DNA of 9,753 bases from the NCBI GenBank assembly GCA_904398675.1, contig CAJFPI010000268.1:1-9753 (forward strand), read 5' to 3'. This stretch comes from an uncultured Oscillospiraceae bacterium. GTDB lineage: Bacteria; Bacillota; Clostridia; Oscillospirales; Oscillospiraceae. The position numbers and the translations under genes were made by a program. The notes under the pieces are model-generated. The model saw only the letters and a program-made list of their open reading frames with translations, was not told the origin of the DNA and searched no databases. Positions 1 through 5,785 of the stretch are shown here, piece after piece (positions within the stretch are counted from its first letter, which is position 1; the number at the start of each line of letters is the position of its first letter).

Positions 1-144
1 CTCCAAATCGGGGCGCGTCAACTGTTTGAGCTTGGAGGCAAGTTCAGGGTTATCAATCGTATCTATCCAGAAATATCGATCTGAATAAAGGGCTATATCG
101 AGTGTGCAGCAAAACGCGGCAGTGACATCATTGTCCTGCCTGAG
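1..144 (+). pseudogene. Displaced 5' part of the carbon-nitrogen hydrolase gene
   Basis: The reading frame of the hydrolase body stays open upstream of its first ATG only to a TGA at 82-84. That extension (85-144) encodes KGYIECAAKRGSDIIVLPE, which is clearly nitrilase-family sequence and includes the catalytic Glu (codon 142-144), but it holds no ATG, GTG or TTG. Just upstream, another frame (75-95) reads NIDLNKGL, the kind of sequence expected directly before YIE in this family. The frames would join if two bases were restored in the short TA repeat near 94-98. Further upstream that frame meets a TGA at 30-32, and I recognise no start or first beta-strand. This is either real decay or assembly/sequencing error; the upstream 60 bases are too degraded to assign. 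Confidence 0.55.
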
Positions 145-912
145 ATGGCTTTGACCGGCTACGATGTGGAGATTGACAAACCCACAGCGGAAAAAATGCA
201 GGGCAAATTGGCGGAGACGATCCCCGGCCCTGCCACTGATGAGATCGCCGTAGTGACAAAGAAATATGGCGTCTATGCCTTTGTCGGTATGCCTGAAAAG
301 GACGGAGCCAACCCTGCCACATTATATAACTCCCTTGCCGTCTTTTCTCCAGAGGGCTTGGTAGGAAGCTACCGCAAGATGCACCTTCCCCCTCCCGAGC
401 CTCACTGGGCAACCCGCGGCACAAAACCGTTCATCGTTGAGACGCCCTGGGGACCCGTGGGTTGTGGAATTTGTTATGACAGCTATTACTTCCCTGAGTT
501 AACCCGGTATTATGCTGCCAAGGGTTGCCGCCTCTACATCAATTCCACCGCTTTGGCCCATTGTCACGGTGAAGCTGCCGGCACAACCACGCTGGAGGCG
601 TCCGTGATTCAGAACGGCATTTATATTGCGTCCGCAAACCTCGGTGGACTGGACGTCGAGAACTACTTCTGGGGCGGCAGTTCCATCATTGGCCCGGGCC
701 GCAAAGTCAGAGCGCCGCACTATTATGCCGGTAGCACATTCACCGCTCCGAATGCGGATGAGTCTGATATGCTGACCGCAACGATTGACCTTTCGCTTGC
801 GGACAGAGGGGTATTTCACAACAACCCCCTGGTTGGCGGCACGGATTGGCGGCCTGATAAGTACATTGAAATGTGGCAGGATGTGCTTTCTGATCCAAAT
901 TACGGGATGTAA
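145..912 (+). CDS. Carbon-nitrogen hydrolase (nitrilase superfamily), 5' end disrupted
   Basis: Body of a nitrilase-superfamily amidase. The family hydrolyses nonpeptide C-N bonds (amides, N-carbamoyl compounds, nitriles) through a Glu-Lys-Cys triad. Lys is seen in SYRKMHL and the nucleophile Cys in GCGICYDSYYFPEL; the Glu of VLPEMALTGY is encoded at 142-144, just before this ATG. Translation from ATG 145 would therefore lack the catalytic Glu and the first strand, and there is no convincing ribosome site for it. The 255 residues to the stop give a nearly full C-terminal body with the family's later segments (NSTALAH, SANLGG, GGSSIIGPG), so the damage is confined to the 5' end. The next gene downstream is a second, unrelated amide-type hydrolase, 257 bases away. 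Substrate cannot be assigned; carbamoyl or simple amides are possible. Family call is firm; whether the gene works is doubtful. Confidence 0.8.
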   Translation: MALTGYDVEIDKPTAEKMQGKLAETIPGPATDEIAVVTKKYGVYAFVGMPEKDGANPATLYNSLAVFSPEGLVGSYRKMHLPPPEPHWATRGTKPFIVETPWGPVGCGICYDSYYFPELTRYYAAKGCRLYINSTALAHCHGEAAGTTTLEASVIQNGIYIASANLGGLDVENYFWGGSSIIGPGRKVRAPHYYAGSTFTAPNADESDMLTATIDLSLADRGVFHNNPLVGGTDWRPDKYIEMWQDVLSDPNYGM

Positions 913-977
913 CAGGGCTGATTATATTGGTGTGTGAGGATACAACATAGCGATTCTGAACGGTATGTAGTGAAGAT

Positions 978-1067
978 ATCACCCGTGCACGGCCGGCAGA
1001 GGGCTTGAAAGCACGGAAAGCACCCTGACTCTACAGTAAAACATCGCAGAGATTCGACACGGGTGAT
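978..1067. repeat. 10-bp inverted repeat with 70-base spacer
   Basis: ATCACCCGTG (978-987) is the exact reverse complement of CACGGGTGAT (1058-1067). The left arm overlaps a 10-base palindrome, CCGTGCACGG (983-992). The pair lies in the gap between the two hydrolase genes. As RNA it could close a domain with smaller internal stems (for example AGGG with CCCT), but I recognise no known riboswitch class. Confidence 0.4.
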
Positions 1068-1086
1068 GAGCAGGTCAGATCCCCAC

Positions 1087-1132
1087 AAAATCCGGAGAAT
1101 TCCGCGGATTATGTGGCTCTGCTCCGGATTTT
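1087..1132 (+). promoter_or_regulatory. Hairpin with two alternative pairings upstream of the cysteine hydrolase
   Basis: AAAATCCGGAG (1087-1097) pairs perfectly over 11 bp with CTCCGGATTTT (1122-1132), leaving a 24-base loop. The loop contains CGGATT (1105-1110), which can instead pair with AATCCG (1089-1094), so the two foldings exclude each other. The 3' arm ends in only four T and is 21 bases before the AAGGAGG ribosome site. It could be a weak terminator after the nitrilase gene or an attenuator-like leader for the next gene. Pairing is seen; the role is inferred. Confidence 0.4.
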
Positions 1133-1169
1133 ACGAGAAGTATGGGATATGTGAAGGAGGTCGTTTTAT

Positions 1170-1685
1170 TTGAAAAAGGCATTGATTGTAATTGACGCTC
1201 AGAAAGACTATTATCCCGACGGCGGATATCCTCTCTGGAATATGGATGCTACCATTGCAAACATCAAGAAGGCGATGGCGGCGGCCAGGGAAAAGAATGT
1301 TCCAATCATCCTTGTTCAACACGTTTTCCCGAAAGATTCCGGTATGCCAATCTTCGTTGAGGGGACACCGAATGACCAGATTGCGGAGGAAATCCTCGCA
1401 GCAGCTCCCGGAGCGCCTGTTGTAAAAAAGGCGGATGCCGATTCCTTCTATCATACAAATCTGGAAGAAGTCCTCACGGAGCTTGGCGCGGAAGAACTTA
1501 TTATAACTGGCATGATGACGCATAACTGCGTAGTCTTTACCAGCGTCTCCAAGAGTGCGGAGAAGTACCAAGTCAAGATCATCCCTGAATGTACGACTAC
1601 CATCGACCCCATGGTTCACAACCTCGCATTAGCGGGACTTTCTGTCCGCGTTCCTTTCGTCTCCATTGAAGATGCTTTTTCCTAA
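1170..1685 (+). CDS. Isochorismatase-like cysteine hydrolase
   Basis: A 171-residue protein of the isochorismatase/nicotinamidase superfamily, cytosolic alpha/beta hydrolases that cleave amides, carbamoyl groups or vinyl ethers. The full catalytic set is visible: Asp9 in VIDAQKDYY, Lys87 in VKKADADSF, and nucleophile Cys120 in TGMMTHNCV, where the preceding segment usually carries the family's cis-peptide. Length fits the small single-domain members. The start is TTG at 1170, chosen because AAGGAGG (1154-1160) lies nine bases before it and the protein begins MKKALIVIDAQ as usual. It follows a nitrilase-type hydrolase on the same strand, so the two may act on one amide or ureide compound; this is inference. 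Family members include nicotinamidase and N-carbamoylsarcosine amidase. Nothing here fixes the substrate, and the short N-terminal lid region is not diagnostic. Confidence 0.88.
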   Translation: MKKALIVIDAQKDYYPDGGYPLWNMDATIANIKKAMAAAREKNVPIILVQHVFPKDSGMPIFVEGTPNDQIAEEILAAAPGAPVVKKADADSFYHTNLEEVLTELGAEELIITGMMTHNCVVFTSVSKSAEKYQVKIIPECTTTIDPMVHNLALAGLSVRVPFVSIEDAFS

Positions 1686-2106
1686 AAAATATCTTGTTGC
1701 TATTTCTTTGATCATGAACACCAGTCACGGTAAGGGCCATCCTTGCGCGGCGGGAGCAAAGGGCGAAAATCAGGAATTGATTCGCAGAACCATTTTCCCG
1801 GCAATTGAAGTGCTGGCAAGGGATTACGGCTCAATATACGAAAAGTATTTCTCCTTTTTCGCTCCTTATTGATTTACTGTGTCGCTATTTGGTGTGTTAT
1901 TGATTCAGGGCTTGTTTGAAGATCTTCAACATACCTAATTGGCGGGCCTTTTACGCCTTGGTGGGAGCAATCCCTTTTAAAATTTGTCAGTTTTCTGCAG
2001 ACCGTTGCTCGTCAGCGCCCCCAAATCCTTTCTGTCGGGTACATTTCCAATCTTCAAACAAGTCCTGACCTTATATAGACACTATCCAGAGAAAAGAGGA
2101 CACAAA
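1686..2106. other. Gene-free stretch between cysteine hydrolase and permease
   Basis: About 420 bases of lower G+C than the permease that follows. A 68-codon open frame (1666-1872) starts inside the end of the hydrolase gene, has no ribosome site and resembles no family I know, so I do not call it. Stop codons interrupt all forward frames in the remainder. The main content is the element with long terminal inverted repeats at 1905-2068. No clear Rho-independent terminator follows the hydrolase gene. Confidence 0.5.
1905..2068. mobile_element. MITE-like element with 19-bp terminal inverted repeats
   Basis: TCAGGGCTTGTTTGAAGAT (1905-1923) and ATCTTCAAACAAGTCCTGA (2050-2068) are reverse complements at 18 of 19 positions, with a 13-bp perfect inner core. 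They bound a 164-bp segment with no coding potential. The left arm also runs into a 14-base palindrome, TTGAAGATCTTCAA (1916-1929). Long near-perfect terminal repeats around a short noncoding core suggest a miniature inverted-repeat element or a deleted insertion sequence. I see no clear target-site duplication. Its right end lies 27 bases before the permease ribosome site, so it may supply or disturb the permease promoter. Confidence 0.5.
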
Positions 2107-2120
2107 ATGCAAAAAAATTG
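2095..2120 (+). promoter_or_regulatory. Ribosome site and out-of-frame ATG at permease start
   Basis: AGAGGA (2095-2100) lies six bases before ATG 2107, the only well-placed start here. This ATG is followed by an A7 run (2111-2117) and then a G5 run (2120-2124), and its frame leaves the permease frame. One additional A would give MQKKLGAGEIFAILLGA, and one additional G would give MQKNWGAGEIFAILLGA; both join the permease. Read as given, translation must begin at TTG 2118, 17 bases from the ribosome site, or rely on slippage. Confidence 0.6.
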
Positions 2121-3446
2121 GGGGCCGGCGAAATCTTCGCCATCCTGCTTGGCGCTATCATCGGCTGGGGCTCCTTCATGCTGCCGGGCAGCCAGTTTTT
2201 GCCCCAGTCTGGGGTGATCAACACCTCCATCGGGCTGTTCCTGGGCACCCTGTCCATCATTGTCATCGAGCGCAGCTACTGGTACATGCTGCAGCAGGAC
2301 ATCGACGAGGGCGGGGAGTTCTCCTACATCCTGATCTTCATGGGGCGCAAGCACGCCTTTGTGGTGGGCTGGTTCCTGTTCCTGGCCTATCTGAGCCTGG
2401 TGCCCCTGAACGCCACGGCTTTCCCCCTGGTCCTCGACAAGCTGGCGCCGGGCGTCCTCAACTGGGGCTACCTCTACACCATCGCCGGGGATCCGGTCCA
2501 CGTGGGGGAGGTGCTGATTTCCGCCATCATCGTACTGGTATTCACGGCGCTGAATCTGCGGGGCACAAAGCAGTCGGGCAAGGCCCAGTTCTGGATTGTG
2601 GCCGCGATGGTCGTCTGCGTGGCAGCGGTATTTATGGGCATGCTGTTTCGGGCGGATCTGGACGCCTTCCGGCACAACTACGTGGACGGATGGCACTTCG
2701 ACCTGGGCCAGGTTGCTGCGGTGGTGGCCATCACCCCCTTCCTGTTCATCGGGTTTGACGCGGTGCCCCAGCTGGTCAAGGATCTGGGGGTAAGCCGGCA
2801 CAAGGCATCCCTGATGGCGGTGGCCTCCCTGCTCATCGGGATGGGCTGCTACATCCTGCTGAACTTCGCCACGGGGCTGGCCTACGGGCCGGAGGAGGCC
2901 CAGGCGCTGGACTGGGCCCTGGGCAGCGGTGTGCTGACCTACCTGGGCATGACGGGCTTTCTGATGCTGATTATCGCCCTGGGCGCCGCCGTGTCCGGGG
3001 GGATCAATGGCTTTATGATCTGCGCCACCAAGCTCATCAGCTCAATGGGCCGACACAATATTCTCCCCCGGAGGTTCGGCGTGGCCACCGCCAACGGGAT
3101 CCAGCGGCACTCTATCCTCTTCGTGACGGTCATTAGCATCTTCGCCTGCTTCTTCGGCCGGGAGGTGGTGGGCTGGATTGTGGACATGTGCTCCTTCGGC
3201 GCGGCGATCACCTATTTCTATGTGTGTCTGAATACCTTCCGTATCGCCAAGACCGGCTCTGCACGGGTGATGGGCGCGCTAGGCGCGACCCTGGGTCTGC
3301 TGTTCATGCTGCTGCTCCTCTTCCCCTGGAGCCCGGCGGCCCTCAGCGGCCCCGCCCTGGCCTTCCTGGCTGTGTGGGTTCTCGTGGGCCTGTGTTTTTT
3401 CGTGCGGCTGTTTGTCGTTGACCGGGCCAAGACGAGGGATGCCTGA
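2118..3446 (+). CDS. APC-family amino acid permease
   Basis: An integral membrane amino acid/polyamine/organocation permease of about 442 residues, near the usual family size, with roughly 12 hydrophobic segments. The first has the family's broken-helix glycine motif, GAIIGWGSFMLPG (residues 12-24). Further family-like segments are ITPFLFIGFDAVPQLVKDLG in the middle and the loop SSMGRHNILPRRFGVATANG after the eighth or so helix. It presumably takes up an amino acid or amine by proton or ion coupling, or exchanges one for a product; the substrate is not readable. The frame opens at TTG 2118, but the true start is probably ATG 2107, put out of frame by one base in an A7/G5 region. Base composition is clearly more G+C-rich than in the upstream hydrolases. 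The flavoprotein gene follows after 118 bases on the same strand. Confidence 0.85.
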   Translation: MGAGEIFAILLGAIIGWGSFMLPGSQFLPQSGVINTSIGLFLGTLSIIVIERSYWYMLQQDIDEGGEFSYILIFMGRKHAFVVGWFLFLAYLSLVPLNATAFPLVLDKLAPGVLNWGYLYTIAGDPVHVGEVLISAIIVLVFTALNLRGTKQSGKAQFWIVAAMVVCVAAVFMGMLFRADLDAFRHNYVDGWHFDLGQVAAVVAITPFLFIGFDAVPQLVKDLGVSRHKASLMAVASLLIGMGCYILLNFATGLAYGPEEAQALDWALGSGVLTYLGMTGFLMLIIALGAAVSGGINGFMICATKLISSMGRHNILPRRFGVATANGIQRHSILFVTVISIFACFFGREVVGWIVDMCSFGAAITYFYVCLNTFRIAKTGSARVMGALGATLGLLFMLLLLFPWSPAALSGPALAFLAVWVLVGLCFFVRLFVVDRAKTRDA

Positions 3447-3462
3447 AGCGGATGCGTCAGGC
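3441..3462 (+). other. Small hairpin over the permease stop codon
   Basis: GCCTGA (3441-3446) pairs with TCAGGC (3457-3462), and GC pairs with GC inside after one A/G mismatch, leaving a GGAT loop. The permease TGA lies in the left arm. No T run follows, so it is not a standard terminator; it might protect the 3' end of a processed message. Confidence 0.3.
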
Positions 3463-3502
3463 AAAAGAATCTGATAATTCCTGCGTTTGCAGATTACAAA
3501 AT

Positions 3503-3537
3503 GCCTCTAGCTGGCCCCCGAAAGGCACAGCAGAGGC
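3503..3537 (+). promoter_or_regulatory. Hairpin just upstream of the flavoprotein ribosome site
   Basis: GCCTCTAGCTG (3503-3513) pairs with CAGCAGAGGC (3528-3537) over 10 bp with a single bulged A; the 14-base loop can close further through CC and GG around GAAA. It ends 10 bases before the AGAGGAGGT ribosome site. There is no T tract, so it is more likely an mRNA leader or processing structure between permease and flavoprotein than a terminator. Confidence 0.4.
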
Positions 3538-3564
3538 GGCCGAAATTAGAGGAGGTAGTGTAAA

Positions 3565-5253
3565 ATGAGGGTTTTGATCGTTGGCGGCGTCGCCGGAGGC
3601 GCCAGCACGGCCGCGCGGCTGCGGCGCTTGGATGAGAGCGCGGAGGTCATCATCTTTGAAAAGGGACCCTATGTCTCCTATTCCAACTGCTGCCTGCCCT
3701 ACCGCCTGAGCGAGGCGGTCGACGAGACGGACAAGCTGGTGCTGATGAACCCGGCGCAGTTCGCCAGCCAGTATAACATCCAGGCCCGGGTGGGCCACGA
3801 GGTGCTCTCCATCGACCGGGCGGGCAAGACCGTCCGGGTAAAGGATCTGGCGCAGAACCGGGAGTATGAAGAGCAGTACGACAAGCTGGTCCTGGCGCCG
3901 GGGGCCGATGCCGTGATGCCCCCAGTCAAGGGGATTGAGAACGCCAAGGTCTTCACCATCAAGACGGTGGTGGACATCGCCAACTTCTACGGCTTTATCA
4001 AGGGCGAGGATGTGAAGCAAGTCGCCGTGGTGGGCGGCGGCTTCATCGGCGTGGAGGTGGCCGTCAACCTGGTGGAGGCCGGCTATCAGGTCTCCCTGGT
4101 GGAGGCCATGCCCCAGATCCTGAACACCTACGACTACGACATGGTGCAGATCCTCCAGAAGGAGATGCTGGACAAGGGCGTGAACCTGATTGTGGGCGAC
4201 AAGGTGTCCGCCTACGAGGACTCCAGCCTGGTGCTGGAATCGGGCACGAAGGTAGCGTGCGGCGCGGTGGTCATGGCGGTGGGCGTGAAGCCGGCGTCCG
4301 GTCTGGCCGCCGCGGCCGGGCTGGCGCTCAACGACCGGGGTGCCATCAAGGTGGACCCTAACTACCGCACCAGCGACCCGGACATCTACGCGGTGGGCGA
4401 CGCCATTGAGGTGTCCCACGGCATCACCGGCAAGCCCCTGATGCTTCCTCTGGCCGGCCCGGCCCAGAAGCAGGCCCGGCAGGCGGCGGACCACATCTGC
4501 GGCCGCACCGTGCGCAACACGGGGTACATCGGCTCCAGCTGTATCAAGGTGTTCGATTACAACGCCGCCAGCACCGGCCTGACCGCCGCCCAGTGCGAGA
4601 AGGCGGGGATCCCCTACGACATCGCCTACGTCGTCCCCCAGGACCGGGTTGGCCTGATGCCCGGCAACTGCCCGCTGCACTACAAACTGATCTTTGAGGT
4701 GCCCTCCGGCCGGGTGCTGGGTGCCCAGGCCATCTCCAAGGGGGATGCGCCCAAGCGGGTGGACATCGTGGCCACCCTGATCAAGTTTGGCGGCACGGTG
4801 GACGATCTGCGGGATCTGGAGCTGTGCTACGCTCCCCCCTTCTCCACCGCCAAGGACGCGGGCAACCACGCCGCCCTGGTGGCCTGCAACCTGCTGCAGG
4901 GTACCTTCCGGCAGGTGCGGGTGGATCAGGTCCGGGAACTGGTGGAGTCCGGCGCCTGCATCATCGATGTGCGGGAGGAGAACGAGTACGCCCTGTCCCA
5001 CATCACCACGGCGGTCAACATCCCCCTGAGCCAGCTCCGCCAGCGGCTGGACGAGATCCCCAAGGACCGGCCGGTCTACCTGCACTGCCGCAGCTCTCAG
5101 CGCAGCTACAACGCTGTCCTGGCCCTGCAGAGCCACGGCTTCCGCAATGTCTACAATATCTCCGGCAGCTTCCTGGGCCTTTGCTTCTATGAATACTTCA
5201 ACGACGTGACCCAGAAGCGGGCACCCATCGTCACCGGGTACAATTTTAACTGA
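3565..5253 (+). CDS. FAD-dependent CoA-disulfide-reductase-like enzyme fused to rhodanese
   Basis: A 562-residue cytosolic flavoprotein of the pyridine nucleotide-disulfide oxidoreductase superfamily. The N-terminal FAD fold has VGGVAGG (6-12); the active-site segment SNCCLPY places the expected redox Cys at 42, with an unusual second Cys at 43; NAD(P)H binding is at VAVVGGGFIGVE (153-164); the second FAD motif is DIYAVGDA (273-280). The dimerisation domain has CYAPPFSTAKD (421-431), matching the Tyr near the end of CoA-disulfide reductases. A rhodanese domain follows from about 450, with Cys508 in HCRSSQRS. This architecture is known for CoA-disulfide, NADH:polysulfide or persulfide reductases. 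The YYPG motif of that group reads GLMPG at 363-367, so both Tyr are absent. AGAGGAGGT (3548-3556) lies eight bases before ATG. It probably handles thiol or sulfane sulfur; its tie to the adjacent permease is unclear. Confidence 0.87.
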   Translation: MRVLIVGGVAGGASTAARLRRLDESAEVIIFEKGPYVSYSNCCLPYRLSEAVDETDKLVLMNPAQFASQYNIQARVGHEVLSIDRAGKTVRVKDLAQNREYEEQYDKLVLAPGADAVMPPVKGIENAKVFTIKTVVDIANFYGFIKGEDVKQVAVVGGGFIGVEVAVNLVEAGYQVSLVEAMPQILNTYDYDMVQILQKEMLDKGVNLIVGDKVSAYEDSSLVLESGTKVACGAVVMAVGVKPASGLAAAAGLALNDRGAIKVDPNYRTSDPDIYAVGDAIEVSHGITGKPLMLPLAGPAQKQARQAADHICGRTVRNTGYIGSSCIKVFDYNAASTGLTAAQCEKAGIPYDIAYVVPQDRVGLMPGNCPLHYKLIFEVPSGRVLGAQAISKGDAPKRVDIVATLIKFGGTVDDLRDLELCYAPPFSTAKDAGNHAALVACNLLQGTFRQVRVDQVRELVESGACIIDVREENEYALSHITTAVNIPLSQLRQRLDEIPKDRPVYLHCRSSQRSYNAVLALQSHGFRNVYNISGSFLGLCFYEYFNDVTQKRAPIVTGYNFN

Positions 5254-5378
5254 AGTATCGGAGCTACATTTTCTTTATTGCAGTCTGTAAAATTTTAAAA
5301 GCTGTTATTAAACAAATGTATCAAGCAAAAATAAGACATATACCCCGCTATCCTGAAATCATGTCAGTTTCATCGCCC

Positions 5379-5407
5379 GGCCCTGGCGGATCAATTCCGC
5401 CAGGGCC
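5379..5407. terminator. Strong 12-bp hairpin, probable terminator after the flavoprotein gene
   Basis: GGCCCTGGCGGA (5379-5390) pairs perfectly with TCCGCCAGGGCC (5396-5407) around the five-base loop TCAAT. It stands 125 bases after the flavoprotein stop in otherwise A+T-rich DNA. The following bases (CGTTATATA) are only weakly T-rich and the other side has no T run, so termination is likely but less certain than the stem itself. Confidence 0.55.
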
Positions 5408-5518
5408 CGTTATATAGCTGCGTAGGAAAGGCAGAGGCCTCTGTCTCGTGTATGCCTATTGGGCCAATGATTCCAAATGGATGATGATAAGTAAACTTGA
5501 GCCCTGGCCGGTAGATTG

Positions 5519-5673
5519 GTATCCGCACAAGGATGGCATCTGATCGGCTGATTCTTTCAGAAGATCAAGATTTTTCGTAGCATTGCCACCAGATATGTCA
5601 CTCTAGATGATTCCTTGCCTTTGTCAGCTTTGTTACTATTTCCATTTTTTGTTTTATATTGATGCCGGAATAA
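5519..5673 (+). pseudogene. Remnant of an IS5-type transposase C-terminus
   Basis: The frame from 5534 reads WHLIG, a stop at 5549-5551, then FFQKIKIFRSIATRY (5552-5596). This matches the conserved end of IS5-family DDE transposases, which commonly read RHLIERFFNKIKxFRRIATRY; the stop (TGA) sits where an Arg codon such as CGA is expected, and the Glu position reads Gly. After TRY the similarity moves to another frame at 5611, FLAFVSFVTISIF, which again fits the usual hydrophobic tail, and ends at TAA 5671-5673. A nonsense change, a frameshift and loss of everything upstream mark this as dead. No terminal repeat is seen. It documents a past insertion at the junction between the two convergent gene sets. 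The match to the family is from memory of its consensus. Confidence 0.7.
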
Positions 5674-5785
5674 AAGTGCCAAACGCATGACAGAAATGAC
5701 CCAATAGCCCGACTTACACCGTTAGTTTTAAAGTGCCAGAAATCCGCTGCCGGTTAATGTTTTTAAACAGCAATGTAGCCTGGAA

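Larger units (their letters stand above)
5254..5785. other. Gene-free convergent region
   Basis: About 530 bases between the ends of two convergent genes, visibly A+T-richer than the flavoprotein gene. It contains a strong hairpin (5379-5407), a 12-base palindrome CAGAGGCCTCTG (5432-5443), a decayed transposase tail (5519-5673) and a repeated AAAGTGCCA (5673-5681, 5730-5738). A short frame ending at about 5542 is tryptophan-rich but matches no family I know. I see no clear terminator directly after the amidohydrolase gene on the minus strand. Confidence 0.5.

Noticed and set aside
1666..1872. A 68-codon forward frame after the cysteine hydrolase
   Set aside because: Its start lies inside the hydrolase gene, it has no ribosome site, and I recognise no family; the tail might be a remnant but cannot be supported.
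2044..2079. A promoter (TTCAAA with TATAGA) at the right end of the MITE-like element
   Set aside because: The spacing is about 15 bases and the boxes are weak, so it is not reported as a separate feature.
2082..2801. A 239-codon minus-strand open frame across the permease gene
   Set aside because: Same cause: low-complexity His/Gln/Asp-rich translation antisense to a recognisable membrane transporter.
3457..5136. A 559-codon open frame on the minus strand, antisense to the flavoprotein gene
   Set aside because: It mirrors a strongly G+C-rich gene with clear family motifs; its His/Val/Gly/Leu-rich product looks like no known family, so it is a shadow of codon bias.
5420..5542. A short tryptophan-rich forward frame ending at a TGA near 5542
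   Set aside because: There is no start with a ribosome site and no recognisable family; part of it overlaps the transposase remnant in another frame.
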